DNA from: an uncultured Pseudomonas sp. | Lineage (GTDB): Bacteria > Pseudomonadota > Gammaproteobacteria > Pseudomonadales > Pseudomonadaceae | Direction: 5' to 3' | Assembly (NCBI RefSeq): GCF_913774235.1 | Contig: NZ_CAJYDW010000013.1 | Coordinates: 62,001-126,000 of the forward strand | DNA length: 64,000 bases | Shown: piece after piece, positions 36,867 through 45,822 of the stretch | Position numbering within the stretch: the first letter of the stretch is position 1 | Layout: every line of letters starts with the position of its first letter | Position numbers and translations under genes: made by a program | Notes under the pieces: generated by a model | What the model was told of the DNA's origin: nothing | The model's input: only the letters and a program-made list of their open reading frames with translations | Databases searched by the model: none

Positions 36867-37062
36867 GCACTTGGGTAATCGGCAGCCAGCGCTCATCGAA
36901 ATCGCTCTTTGGATGGATGGCAGCCGGTGCGTGGCTGATCACACTCGGCAGGGGCCGCTCGTGGGCGGCTCCCTCGTTGCAGTACGGTCGATTCCGGCAG
37001 CTGGCCGGGGTCGCGGCTAGTCGTCCTGCCCTCGGTAGATTCCACCGGAGCGGAAGACCGTC

Positions 37063-38115
37063 ATGAAGATTCCTACCTTGCTGGCGGCCCTGCTCGCCGG
37101 CCTTGCGACGCCGGCCTTCGCCGTCGAGCAGAGCACCACCCTGAGCCAGACCGGTAATGACAATCAGGCCAGCCTGAGCCAGAGCGACGGGCGCGCCAGC
37201 ACTATCGATCAGGTGCAGAGCGGCGATGGCAATAGCGCCAGCATCGAGCAACGCCGGGCCTTCGGTTCCCTGGCGCGGATCGAGCAGGCCTCCAGTGGCA
37301 ACGTCCTGCAACTGGTTCAGGAGGGCAGCGCCCAACAGGCCACCGTGACCCAGCTGGAGAACGGCAACCACTTCGCCGAGATCGTGCAGACCGGCGGCGG
37401 TGCGGGCAACAGCCTGGAGCTCGAGCAGCTCGGCAATGCGGCTTCGGCCTACCTGAGCCAGGCGGGTGATCTCAACGTCCATCAGGTGCGCCAGCTGGGC
37501 TTCGGCGGTAACGAGTTGCGCGCCACCACCACCGGCGATGGCAACCGGCTGACGGTGGAACAGCGTAGCGGCGGCCTGGCCGAGGTGGTGCAGACCGGGA
37601 ACGGCAACACCGCGCAGCTCGGGCAGAACGTCTCCTTCGCCGGTGGGCGGGCCACGCTGCGCCAGCAGGGTGATGGCAATGGCGTCCAGGCCGTGCAGGA
37701 GACCAATCGCTACATCAGTGCCCTGGCGCTGACCCAGGTGGGTAACGACAACCAGGCAACCCTGGCGCAGCGCGCCGGCTTCAGCGACATCACCTTCACC
37801 CAGCAGGGCAATGCCAACGAAGTGGGCGCGACCCAGAGCGGAATCGAGGCGCGGATCGCCGGCAGCAGCGTGGGCGATGGCAACCGGGCGACCTTCGTCC
37901 AGGACGGTTTCGAAGTGACGGCGGAGATCCAGCAGCAGGGCAATGACAACCTGGCGTCCATCACCCAGAGCACGGTGCCGGACAGCTTCACCGGCGCCAG
38001 TGCCTTCATCGGCCAGACCGGCGATTCCAACTCGGCGGTGATCGACCAGGTCGGCTCCACGGCGCGCATCGACCAGCGCGGCTTCGGTAACCAGGCGACG
38101 GTCTACCAGCGCTGA
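37063..38115 (+). CDS. Solitary curlin-repeat (amyloid-type) exported protein
   Basis: This 350-aa protein has a signal peptide (MKIPTLLAALLAGLATPAFA, cleaved before VEQ) and then about 15 imperfect repeats of the curlin type Q-x-G-x-x-N-x-A-x-(V/I/L)-x-Q, about 20-23 residues apart. Examples are LSQTGNDNQASLSQ, LTQVGNDNQATLAQ, IGQTGDSNSAVIDQ and IDQRGFGNQATVYQ. Such repeats stack as a beta-solenoid in CsgA/CsgB curli fibres. No csgG, csgE or csgF lies here, so secretion would need machinery elsewhere. There are no cysteines. Monocistronic, ended by a hairpin. A surface amyloid or adhesin role is inferred from repeats. Confidence 0.85.
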   Translation: MKIPTLLAALLAGLATPAFAVEQSTTLSQTGNDNQASLSQSDGRASTIDQVQSGDGNSASIEQRRAFGSLARIEQASSGNVLQLVQEGSAQQATVTQLENGNHFAEIVQTGGGAGNSLELEQLGNAASAYLSQAGDLNVHQVRQLGFGGNELRATTTGDGNRLTVEQRSGGLAEVVQTGNGNTAQLGQNVSFAGGRATLRQQGDGNGVQAVQETNRYISALALTQVGNDNQATLAQRAGFSDITFTQQGNANEVGATQSGIEARIAGSSVGDGNRATFVQDGFEVTAEIQQQGNDNLASITQSTVPDSFTGASAFIGQTGDSNSAVIDQVGSTARIDQRGFGNQATVYQR

Positions 38116-38120
38116 GTAGC

Positions 38121-38151
38121 GGCAGGCTGGCCCCGACCGGGCCAGCCTGCC
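38121..38151 (+). terminator. Hairpin after the curlin-repeat gene
   Basis: GGCAGGCTGGCCC and GGGCCAGCCTGCC are perfect 13-bp arms around a 5-nt loop, 6 nt after the stop. No T run follows. Confidence 0.55.
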
Positions 38152-38160
38152 GAGGGCTTA

Positions 38161-38300
38161 GAGTCTGTTCAAAATCTGCTGCGCGTCGGCCAAACTGCGT
38201 TGAAAATAGCTTCGGAATGCTCATTTACCACGCGTAAACTCCGCTTCCTCAGCCATTTTCGCCTTGTTTGGCTCTAGCTCGCTAGATTATGAACAGGCTC
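38161..38300. mobile_element. 140-bp MITE-like palindromic element with TTA target duplication
   Basis: The element has inverted ends (GAGTCTGTTCAAAATCT on the left against the complement GAGCCTGTTCATAATCT) and is an imperfect palindrome along most of its length. TTA occurs on both sides (38158-38160 and 38301-38303), a 3-bp target duplication. It has no coding capacity, so it would depend on a transposase elsewhere. The right TTA is also the stop codon of the aldehyde dehydrogenase gene, so the insertion sits exactly at that gene's 3' end. Confidence 0.82.
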
Positions 38301-39794
38301 TTACAGCTTGATCCAGGTCGCCTTGAGCTCGGTGTACTTGTCGAAGGCGTGCAGGGACTTGTCGCGGCCGTTACCGGACTGCTTGAAGCCGCCGAAAGGC
38401 GCGGTCATGTCGCCACCATCGTACTGATTGACCCAGACGCTGCCGGCGCGCAGGGCGCGAGCGGTCTGGTGAGCCTTGGAGATGTCGCGGGTCCAGACCG
38501 CGGCGGCCAGGCCGTACTGGGTGTCGTTGGCGATGCGGATGGCTTCCTCGGCGGTGTCGAAGGTGATCACCGAGAGCACCGGGCCGAAGATCTCTTCCTG
38601 GGCGATCTTCATGGCGTTGTTCACGCCGTCGAAGATGGTCGGCTCGACGTAGACGCCGCCGGTCTCTTCCAGGGTGCGCTTGCCGCCGGCGACCAGGGTC
38701 GCGCCTTCGGCATGGCCGGCTTCGATATAGCGCAGCACGGTCTCCAGCTGGGTGGTGTCCACCAGGGCGCCGACGTTGGTCTCCGGGTCCAGGGCGTGGC
38801 CGGGCTTCCAGCCCTTGAGGGCCTCGATCACCAGGGGCAGGAACTGCTCCTTGATGGAACGCTCCACCAGCAGGCGCGAGCCGGCGGTGCAGACCTCGCC
38901 CTGGTTGAAGGCGATGCCGCTGGCGGCGGCCGCGGCGGCGTCCTTGAGGTCGGGGGCGTCGGCGAAGACGATGTTGGGGCTCTTGCCGCCGGCTTCCAGC
39001 CAGACCCGCTTCATGTTGGATTCGCCGGAGTAGGCCAGCAGTTGCTTGGCGACCCGGGTGGAGCCGGTGAAGACGATGGTGTCGACGTCCGGGTGCAGGC
39101 CCAGGGCCTTGCCGACCTGGTGGCCGTAGCCCGGCAGCACGTTGAACACCCCGGCCGGGATGCCGGCCTGCTGGGCCAGCTGAGCGACGCGGATGGCGGT
39201 CAGCGGCGACTTCTCCGAGGGCTTGAGCACCACGGAGTTGCCGGTGGCCAGGGCCGGGCCGAGTTTCCAGCAGGCCATCATCAGCGGGAAGTTCCAGGGC
39301 ACCACGGCGGCGACCACGCCGACCGGTTCACGGGTGACCAGGCCGAGTTGGTCGTGCGGGGTGGGCGCGACCTCGTCGTAGAGTTTGTCGATGGCCTCGG
39401 CGCTCCAGCGGATGGCGTTGGCCGAGCCGGGTACGTCGATGGTGAAGGAGTCGGCGATGGGCTTACCCATGTCGAGGGTTTCCAGCAGCGCCAGCTCTTC
39501 AGCATTGGCCAGCAGCAGGTCGGCGAAGCGGATCAGCACGCGCTTGCGCTGGGCCGGTGCCAGGTGCGCCCAGGTGCCCTGCTGGAAAGCGGCACGGGCG
39601 GCGGCGACGGCGCGATCGGCGTCGGCGGCGTCACAGCTGGCGACCTTGGCGAGGAAGCGCCCATCCACCGGGCTCAGGCAATCGAAGGTGGCGCCGGAGG
39701 CGGCGTCGACGTAGGCGCCGTCGATGAAGGCGCGACCTTCCAGGGTGAGACCTTGGAAGCGCTGCTCCCACTCGGCGCGGCTGGGCATGCTCAT
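38301..39794 (-). CDS. kauB: 4-(gamma-glutamylamino)butanal/aminobutyraldehyde dehydrogenase (KauB/PauC type)
   Basis: This 497-aa NAD(P)+-dependent aldehyde dehydrogenase has the length I recall for P. aeruginosa KauB/PauC, which oxidises aldehydes from putrescine and agmatine breakdown. The catalytic pair is Glu267 in LEAGGKSPN and Cys302 in FNQGEVCTAGSRL; VVPWNFPLMMACWKLGPALA and VFTGSTRVAKQL form the cofactor site. GAGGAG precedes the ATG at 39794 by 7 nt. The stop is abutted by a MITE. No polyamine gene lies next to it. The precise physiological aldehyde is inferred. Confidence 0.86.
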   Translation of the reverse strand: MSMPSRAEWEQRFQGLTLEGRAFIDGAYVDAASGATFDCLSPVDGRFLAKVASCDAADADRAVAAARAAFQQGTWAHLAPAQRKRVLIRFADLLLANAEELALLETLDMGKPIADSFTIDVPGSANAIRWSAEAIDKLYDEVAPTPHDQLGLVTREPVGVVAAVVPWNFPLMMACWKLGPALATGNSVVLKPSEKSPLTAIRVAQLAQQAGIPAGVFNVLPGYGHQVGKALGLHPDVDTIVFTGSTRVAKQLLAYSGESNMKRVWLEAGGKSPNIVFADAPDLKDAAAAAASGIAFNQGEVCTAGSRLLVERSIKEQFLPLVIEALKGWKPGHALDPETNVGALVDTTQLETVLRYIEAGHAEGATLVAGGKRTLEETGGVYVEPTIFDGVNNAMKIAQEEIFGPVLSVITFDTAEEAIRIANDTQYGLAAAVWTRDISKAHQTARALRAGSVWVNQYDGGDMTAPFGGFKQSGNGRDKSLHAFDKYTELKATWIKL

Positions 39795-39897
39795 GGGTGA
39801 CTCCTCGCTAATGGCGGTGAGCAGCCACCCTAAACCGGCCCGGAAGGGTTATCAATATATTTGACACTCGGCGGCTAAAAACGCCGAAACGTGCGTT

Positions 39898-40509
39898 TTA
39901 TCGAACGCTGCGTTGCCGCTGGCGGCTGCGGGTCAGAGGCGCGCGCGGGCTGGCGAGCGGGGTACGGCTCTGGCGCGGCTGGAAGCACTGGCGCGTCAGC
40001 CGGGGTTCGACACTGGCATCCAGATCGTCGAGCCAGCCGTCCACGGCGTCTTCCAGGGCGTCGACGGTCAACTGGCCGAGCACCTGGTGGGCGATGAGAT
40101 TACCCAGGCTGGGCGCGGCCGGGGCGCAGGTGGCGCCCCACCAGGCGGCGAATCTGTCCTGCAGGCCTTCGAGCAGGCGATGGACGCGATAGGCGGCGGC
40201 CAGCAGCGCCAGACTGGCGGAGGGCGCCTGGGCCAGGGCGGCCGGAGCGAAGCCGGCCAGGGCGCGTTCGAGGACCTGTGCCAGGGGCGCTTCGAAGGCC
40301 ACCGCCCGCGCCTGCAGCAGCAGCGCTTCGAGGGCGTCGGGTACCTTGTCGACATAGGCGCTGGCGAAGCGCTCCAGGGCTGGGCCACGGCTGGCGCCGT
40401 CGCTGGCGTTGCGTGCCGCCTGGTCGGCGAAGGTACGGCTGGCCTCGCCACTGTCCCGGGCCCGCACCTGGGTAGTCTGGATCACGAGGCGCAAGGCGGC
40501 GGTATTCAT
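39898..40509 (-). CDS. Unrecognised 203-aa protein downstream of pelG
   Basis: This is an Ala/Leu-rich, mostly helical protein without signal peptide or membrane helix; the last 40 residues are very basic (TPLASPRAPLTRSRQRQRSV). AGGA lies about 7 nt before the ATG at 40509. It runs in the pel direction, 80 nt after pelG, so it could be the last gene of that operon or independent. I do not recognise the family. The DALEDAVDGWLDDLDASVEP segment is acidic, so the ends have opposite charges. It could be an accessory of Pel or unrelated. Confidence 0.6.
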   Translation of the reverse strand: MNTAALRLVIQTTQVRARDSGEASRTFADQAARNASDGASRGPALERFASAYVDKVPDALEALLLQARAVAFEAPLAQVLERALAGFAPAALAQAPSASLALLAAAYRVHRLLEGLQDRFAAWWGATCAPAAPSLGNLIAHQVLGQLTVDALEDAVDGWLDDLDASVEPRLTRQCFQPRQSRTPLASPRAPLTRSRQRQRSVR

Positions 40510-40589
40510 GGCAGGGTCCTGCAGGGGTGAGCTGTGTTGGACGCCCCCGCGGGTATCGGGTCACACCGTTCGTCCGGTGCCGCCGGCCG

Positions 40590-41960
40590 TCAGTGCCGGA
40601 GCATGAAGGTGTCGTACTCCAGGTCGTCCAGCACCCGGTCCAGCCGGTGCAGGCCGAGCAGCACGCAGCAGGCCAGGGAGACGGTGAAGCCATAGCCGAA
40701 GAAGCTTGGGCCCAACTCGATGCTGAGCAAGGTCAGCGCCAGGTTGAGGCCGAGGAACAGGGTACAGAGCATCAGCACGGTGTCGCGTCGGTCGAGGTAG
40801 AAGAAGACGTTGAGCAGCGCCATGAACACCACCTGGATGCTCACCCCGACCACGTCGATGTAGAACAGCGGCAGGTAGTAGTGGGACATGCCCAGCCATT
40901 CCAGCAACTGCGGCGCCAGGAGGAACACCAGCACCAGGGTCAGGCCCTGGACCTTGCAGATCTCCAACAGGCCCTGGCGGATGGCGAGGATCATCTGCTC
41001 CTTGAGCTGGCCGATGTGCTGCAGCGTCTCGCCGCCGCGCACCGCGTTGAACACCCGCTCGTACCACTCGGCGAAGTCGGTCTCGATGCGCACCAGGAAC
41101 ACCGCCATGCCGGGGATGATGGCCAGGTAGGCGAGAAAGATCGGCAGGTCGTAGAGGATGGAAGCGCGCAGCGGGCCGATGACGGCGTCGGAGGTCGGTG
41201 GATTGAACCAGAAGACGAATTTGTCGACCCAGATGCCCAGGTTGTAGAACAGGCCGGTGACCAGCAGGCTGACGAAGATCTGCTTGCGGTCGAGGAAGTC
41301 GAAGGCCACCAGGCGGTCGGCCGGGTACTCGCGGATGATGTCGTAGAGGAACATGAACAGCAGGGCGGCATGCCCCAGCAGCAGGGCCATCAGCAGGCCG
41401 TTCATGCCGAGAAAGCGCAGCACGAAGGCGGCGGCGATCATGATGGCGTAGCCCAGCGTCATCACCACCAGGATGCGGTTGTAGGCCTTCATTCCGGACA
41501 GGAAGATGATCACCAGCCAGAGATCGCAGAGGGTGACGAAGTTGGCCAGCACCAGCAGCCGGTAGGCGAAGGGCTGGTCGAACAGGGTGGCCAGCAGCAC
41601 GAAACCCAGGCCGCCGGCCACCAGGGTGACCAGCAGCAGGATGCCCACCAGATTGGGCAGGATGCTGGTCTGCTTCTCCTCGAACAGGCGGTCGGAGACG
41701 AAGCGGGTGAAGTACAGCTGCAGGCCGCCGGTGAGGATCAGCGAGCTGGCCATGAGGTAGGTCACCGTGACCAGGAACTGCCTGATCAGCACGCTGGGGG
41801 TGACGATGCCGGTGGCCAGCACGCCGATCAGCATGACGCTGATGATCGACAGCACCCAGGGCCCCGAACTGATCAGGCCGGCGTAGACGTAGGCGCGCAG
41901 GGTGGCGGTGTAGGAGTCGCGCGCGAGGATCTTGCGCAGTTCGAAGCCGATGCCGGCCAT
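40590..41960 (-). CDS. pelG: PelG, Pel polysaccharide inner-membrane transporter
   Basis: PelG is the inner-membrane transporter of the Pel system, with about 12 helices and similarity to Wzx-type flippases. The 456-aa protein opens MAGIGFELRKILARDSYTAT, a start well conserved in PelG, and has GLISSGPWVLSIISVMLIGV then a run of helices to the C-terminus (TVSLACCVLLGLHRLDRVLD). It works with PelD, PelE and the glycosyltransferase PelF at the inner membrane to push the nascent polymer to the periplasm. It is one base from pelF's stop and ends the core operon. Confidence 0.95.
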   Translation of the reverse strand: MAGIGFELRKILARDSYTATLRAYVYAGLISSGPWVLSIISVMLIGVLATGIVTPSVLIRQFLVTVTYLMASSLILTGGLQLYFTRFVSDRLFEEKQTSILPNLVGILLLVTLVAGGLGFVLLATLFDQPFAYRLLVLANFVTLCDLWLVIIFLSGMKAYNRILVVMTLGYAIMIAAAFVLRFLGMNGLLMALLLGHAALLFMFLYDIIREYPADRLVAFDFLDRKQIFVSLLVTGLFYNLGIWVDKFVFWFNPPTSDAVIGPLRASILYDLPIFLAYLAIIPGMAVFLVRIETDFAEWYERVFNAVRGGETLQHIGQLKEQMILAIRQGLLEICKVQGLTLVLVFLLAPQLLEWLGMSHYYLPLFYIDVVGVSIQVVFMALLNVFFYLDRRDTVLMLCTLFLGLNLALTLLSIELGPSFFGYGFTVSLACCVLLGLHRLDRVLDDLEYDTFMLRH

Positions 41961-41961
41961 G

Positions 41962-43485
41962 TCAGACGACCCTCCCGATGGCGTCCTGGTAGAGCTCGCG
42001 ATAGCGTTCCAGCATCAGCGGCTCGGTGTAGTAGCGATTGACCCGGGCCAGGCCCGTGCGCTGGGCGGCCTGCCAGCGCCCGGGATTGCGCAGCAGGGCG
42101 AGGATGGCGCGGGCGGTGGCCTGGGGATCGGCGATGGCCACCACGCTACCGCCGGTGCCTAGGGCGCGATCCTCGGGGATCGAACCTTCGATGAGTTCGC
42201 GGCAGGAGCCCACGTCGCTGCTCACCACCGGCACCCCGGCGGCCCAGCCTTCGAGGATCACCAGTGGCTGGGCCTCGCTGATGGAGGTCAGCACCATGAG
42301 GCCGAGCTTGGGCAGGATGTCGCCGATCTTCTGGAAGCCGAGGAATTTCACCTTGCCCTCCAGGCCCAGGCTGGTGACCAGGCTGTGGCATTCGGCGGCG
42401 TATTCCTCGTCTTCGTCTTCCGGGCCGACCACCCAGGCCTCGGCTTCGGGCATGGCGCTGATCACCCCGCGCATGGCGCGGATGAAGGTCTTGACGTCCT
42501 TGATCGGCACCACCCGGCCGAGCAGCCCGACCACCGGCGGCACCCCTTCCGGGCGCCGCTCCAGGGCGTCCTGCCACTGGGTGAGGCTGATGCCGTTGGG
42601 GATCACCCGACAGCGCGCCGGATCGGCGCCGTCCTGGATCTGCCGGCGGCGGTTGCCGTCGTAGAGCGAGATGATCGGATCGGCCGCCTTGTAGGTGAGC
42701 AGGCCGATGCGCTCGAAGAAGCGAATCCATAGCCGACGGATATAGCTGACATCCACATCCAGCCCGGTGCGCAGCGCCTCGTCCGGCCCCTCGGCGATCC
42801 ACTTGGCCTGGGCCAGGTCGATCTTGCGCTCCTTGGTGTAGATGCCGTGCTCACTGAGCAGGAAATTACAGCCCCAGCGGCGCTGCAGGATGGCACCGAG
42901 CATGCCGGCGTAGCCGGTGGAGATGGAGTGGATCATCCGCGGCCGCGGCAGTCGGCGCGCGGCTTCGGCCAGCATCAGTAGCGGTGCCTGCATGGCGCGC
43001 AGGGTCCAGAGATAGTCGACGAAGGAGGGATCGGTGCAGTAGCGCTCATAGCCGTCGGTGATGGCCTCCCAGCTGGCGCGGCTGTACATGAAGTCTTCGA
43101 GGGTCACGGTGCCTTGGGCGAAGGCGTCCACCAGGGCGTCGCCCTGGGCGGCGCTGGGCTCGTCGGGGTGGTGCAGGAAGGCATGCAGGTCACGCAGCAA
43201 CTGCACCGGCGCCTGCCTTCTTGGGTTCTTGGGCGCCGCCTTGGGCACCCAGGAGCCGGCCAGGAAGTGTTCCTCGATGTGCACCACGTTGGGCGGGATG
43301 GCGTAGTGGCGCTTCTCGTAGTTCTCGCGCTGGCCGCCGATGAAGAACACCGAGAAGGTCAGCTCCGGCAGACCGAGGATGAGCTGGTTGACCCAACTCG
43401 ACACCCCACCGCGCACATAGGGCCAGGTGCCTTCCAGCAGCAGGCAGACATCGGGGGTGACGGTGGCGGCAGGGGCGTCTTTCAT
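41962..43485 (-). CDS. pelF: PelF, Pel polysaccharide glycosyltransferase
   Basis: PelF is the cytosolic GT4 enzyme that polymerises Pel from UDP-sugars. The 507-aa protein has an N-terminal acceptor part with DVCLLLEGTWPYVRGGVSSW, and a donor domain with VVGLLGRVVPIKDVKTFIRA, then FLGFQKIGDILPKLGLMVLT and the E-x7-E motif in EAQPLVILEGWAAGVPVVSS. No helix is present. The stop is next to the pelG start and the start overlaps the pelE stop by four bases, so translation is coupled. Length fits the P. aeruginosa protein (507 aa, as I recall). Confidence 0.95.
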   Translation of the reverse strand: MKDAPAATVTPDVCLLLEGTWPYVRGGVSSWVNQLILGLPELTFSVFFIGGQRENYEKRHYAIPPNVVHIEEHFLAGSWVPKAAPKNPRRQAPVQLLRDLHAFLHHPDEPSAAQGDALVDAFAQGTVTLEDFMYSRASWEAITDGYERYCTDPSFVDYLWTLRAMQAPLLMLAEAARRLPRPRMIHSISTGYAGMLGAILQRRWGCNFLLSEHGIYTKERKIDLAQAKWIAEGPDEALRTGLDVDVSYIRRLWIRFFERIGLLTYKAADPIISLYDGNRRRQIQDGADPARCRVIPNGISLTQWQDALERRPEGVPPVVGLLGRVVPIKDVKTFIRAMRGVISAMPEAEAWVVGPEDEDEEYAAECHSLVTSLGLEGKVKFLGFQKIGDILPKLGLMVLTSISEAQPLVILEGWAAGVPVVSSDVGSCRELIEGSIPEDRALGTGGSVVAIADPQATARAILALLRNPGRWQAAQRTGLARVNRYYTEPLMLERYRELYQDAIGRVV

Positions 43486-44471
43486 AACCAGTACTTCACC
43501 AGGGCGGCGAACGGCGGCCGCTTCTTCAGATCCGCCGGCAGGCTGTCGAGCAGCGCCGGGATGAGCGCGTAGTCACGCCGCAGGAAGGCGATCTCGGCGC
43601 GGAAGGGCGCCAGTTGGGCCGGCGGCACCCCGGCCGCCTCGGCGGCCTGGAAGAACTCCAGGGCCCGCTCGGGTTCGCCCTGTTCGAGGGCGATACGGCC
43701 GGCGAGGATGCGCAGTTCTTCGTTCTCTTCGCCGGCCAGCGCCAGTTCGACGTGCTCGCGGGCCTGGCCGAGCACGTGGCGCAGCACGCTGCCCTGGGCC
43801 AGGCCCAGATAGGCCAGCTCCCAGTAGCCACGGGCCAGGGTGCCGTGCAGTGCGGGCTGGCGCTCCGCCGGGGTGCTGGCCAATTCGCCGAGCTGGGTCT
43901 CGATGCGCTGGTTGATCTGGCTTTCTTGCTGGTCGAGCATCGAATAGGCGAGCAGCCGCACGTCGTCGGCTGGATCGCGCAGGGCCAGCTTGAGAATGGG
44001 GATGGCGTCGCGCCCCGGCATGCGGCGGGTGGCGAAGAGAGCGGTGAGGCGCTTGTCCGGGCTTGGCGCGTGGCGCAGCACATCCTGCAGGCCGCCGTCG
44101 CTGAACAGCATCTCCTCGCGGCGCTCCAGGGGGCGGAACGGCAGATTGGGCACGCTGCGCGCCTCCCAGGCGATCTCGCGTCTCTTGCGCGGCAGGTAGA
44201 GCGCCGGAAAGACCGCGGCGATCACCCCGGCCGCACCTACCAGGGGGATGAAGAAGGCCAGGGCGAAGAGGAACAGCGGACTCCAGGGTAGCGGACGCTG
44301 ATAGCGCCGCGGCAGCAGCAGCCAGGCGCCGCCCGCCAGCAGGGCGCTGCCGGCGGCATGGGCGGCGGCGAAGGCCAGGGCCGCCGCCGCCACCGGCAGG
44401 TTGGCGAACAGCAGCGCCCAGCTGCTGGCCTCGAAGGCGAAGGCGCCGCTAAACAGCCACTTGCTGTTCAT
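43482..44471 (-). CDS. pelE: PelE, Pel synthesis scaffold with TPR
   Basis: This 329-aa protein has two N-terminal membrane helices (MNSKWLFSGAFAFEASSWAL onwards, and PWSPLFLFALAFFIPLVGAA) and a cytoplasmic TPR-like part (LRILAGRIALEQGEPERALE, FFQAAEAAGVPPAQLAPFRA). PelE binds PelD and is thought to organise the synthase complex. The start at 44471 overlaps the pelD 3' end by 23 nt and fits the conserved MNSKWL opening; the longer start at 44558 lies within pelD. Confidence 0.9.
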   Translation of the reverse strand: MNSKWLFSGAFAFEASSWALLFANLPVAAAALAFAAAHAAGSALLAGGAWLLLPRRYQRPLPWSPLFLFALAFFIPLVGAAGVIAAVFPALYLPRKRREIAWEARSVPNLPFRPLERREEMLFSDGGLQDVLRHAPSPDKRLTALFATRRMPGRDAIPILKLALRDPADDVRLLAYSMLDQQESQINQRIETQLGELASTPAERQPALHGTLARGYWELAYLGLAQGSVLRHVLGQAREHVELALAGEENEELRILAGRIALEQGEPERALEFFQAAEAAGVPPAQLAPFRAEIAFLRRDYALIPALLDSLPADLKKRPPFAALVKYWL

Positions 44472-45822
44472 GCAGGCCACACTCGTTGAACAGGAAGACG
44501 CGCAGCTCCTGGGCGCGGGTCTTGGGCAGCAGCTCGTGTTCGTGGCTGCGTACGCCAAGGCTTTCCAGGGTGCTGTCCTGGCCGTAGCGCTCCGCCAGCA
44601 GCTGGCGCAGGCGCCGGCGATAGCCTTCCAGTCCGTCGGACGAGGTCAGCGGCAGCAGGACCAGCAGGCAGGGGTGGCCGGCCTGGTTGGTCAGGCGCAG
44701 CTGCAGGTCGAGACCGCGGCGACTGCCTTCCAACAGCGCCAGGGCCCGTTCGCCGCCGTCGGCCTCGGTCATCTCGAAGCAGAACAGACAGGCGGGCAGG
44801 GCGTGCTGCTGGGCGTCGCGCAGTGAGCGCTTGAGGTGCTGGGAGAACTGCTGGGCGTCGTCATCGGCCAGAGTCAGGGCCTGGGGGTCGCTGCCCAGCA
44901 GGTCGGCGATGTGACCGGCGAGGATGGTCAGCAGGTTGAGGGTGCGTTCGTTGAAGGAGAAGAAGGGCATCTGCTCGATGGCGAGGATCGCCAGCAGTCG
45001 CTCTTCGGTATCCAGCAGCGGCACGCAGGCCTGCAAGGCCGAATGCTGGGTCTCGCCGCGTTCGAGCAGGGCCTGGCGGATGCTGAGGGTCTCGCCGCGT
45101 TGCAGCGTCAGGCGCACCAGCAGGTCGTCGGGGTCGAGGCCGGGCATCTCGCCCTGGCTGGCCAGGGCGCGGCGATCCACCGTGCCATCCGCCGCCACCC
45201 GATACAGGCCCGCTACCCGCAGCGAGCCGTATTGGGTCAGCAGGCCGACGATGGGCTCGGCCAGCGCCTGCAGGGCATCCTGCTCGCGAGGCACCTCGCG
45301 CAGCTGGCGGCGCAGGTCGAGCAAGGAGCTGCGCAGGCTGAGGTCGTTGCCGGCGACACGTTGCTCCAGGCGATCGTGGGAGATGCGCAGCAGGTGGTGG
45401 GCGCGGGTGAATTCGTCCAGGCGCAGCTGACGGTAGTCGTTGGCCAGGTCCAGGCGCTCCAGGCGCCGATCCCAGATGTCACGGAATTCGCCCACCAGCA
45501 TGGCTGACAGCAGCACGCCGACGATGAAGGACGGCGGGATCTCCGCATAGGCCGGATAGCCCTGGTAGTGCAGATAGAGCAGCGCCGCCACCAGCAGCGC
45601 GGCGCTCACCAGGCCGCGCATGAAGCCATAGCGCACGCCCATGAGGATCGGTGCGAACACCACCCAGGGAAAGGCCAGGTCGACCATGAGCGGATCGTTC
45701 GGCACCAGCCAAAAACCCAGGCCCAGGGCGGCCGCCGTGACCAGCAGGGTCTCCACCCAGGACAGGCGGCCACTGGCGCGGGGCGCCAGGGTGAAGTCCT
45801 TGTGGACGGATTGCAGGGCCAT
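44449..45822 (-). CDS. pelD: PelD, c-di-GMP receptor of the Pel system
   Basis: This 457-aa protein has four membrane helices (about residues 24-112), a coiled region, a GAF domain (about 180-310) and a degenerate GGDEF domain. The RxxD c-di-GMP inhibitory-site motif is intact at residues 369-372 (RGLD), matching Arg367/Asp370 in P. aeruginosa, and an Arg cluster at 402-404 matches the second contact. c-di-GMP binding here switches on Pel polymerisation. The canonical GGDEF active site is absent, so it is a receptor, not a cyclase. It overlaps the pelC stop by one base. Confidence 0.94.
   Translation of the reverse strand: MALQSVHKDFTLAPRASGRLSWVETLLVTAAALGLGFWLVPNDPLMVDLAFPWVVFAPILMGVRYGFMRGLVSAALLVAALLYLHYQGYPAYAEIPPSFIVGVLLSAMLVGEFRDIWDRRLERLDLANDYRQLRLDEFTRAHHLLRISHDRLEQRVAGNDLSLRSSLLDLRRQLREVPREQDALQALAEPIVGLLTQYGSLRVAGLYRVAADGTVDRRALASQGEMPGLDPDDLLVRLTLQRGETLSIRQALLERGETQHSALQACVPLLDTEERLLAILAIEQMPFFSFNERTLNLLTILAGHIADLLGSDPQALTLADDDAQQFSQHLKRSLRDAQQHALPACLFCFEMTEADGGERALALLEGSRRGLDLQLRLTNQAGHPCLLVLLPLTSSDGLEGYRRRLRQLLAERYGQDSTLESLGVRSHEHELLPKTRAQELRVFLFNECGLHEQQVAV

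Noticed and set aside
37063-38115. CRISPR-like periodicity in the curlin-repeat gene
   Set aside because: The period reflects degenerate amino acid repeats in a single open frame; there are no identical direct DNA repeats with unique spacers.
44449-45822. PelD as an active diguanylate cyclase
   Set aside because: There is no GGDEF or variant active-site motif; only the RxxD binding motif remains.
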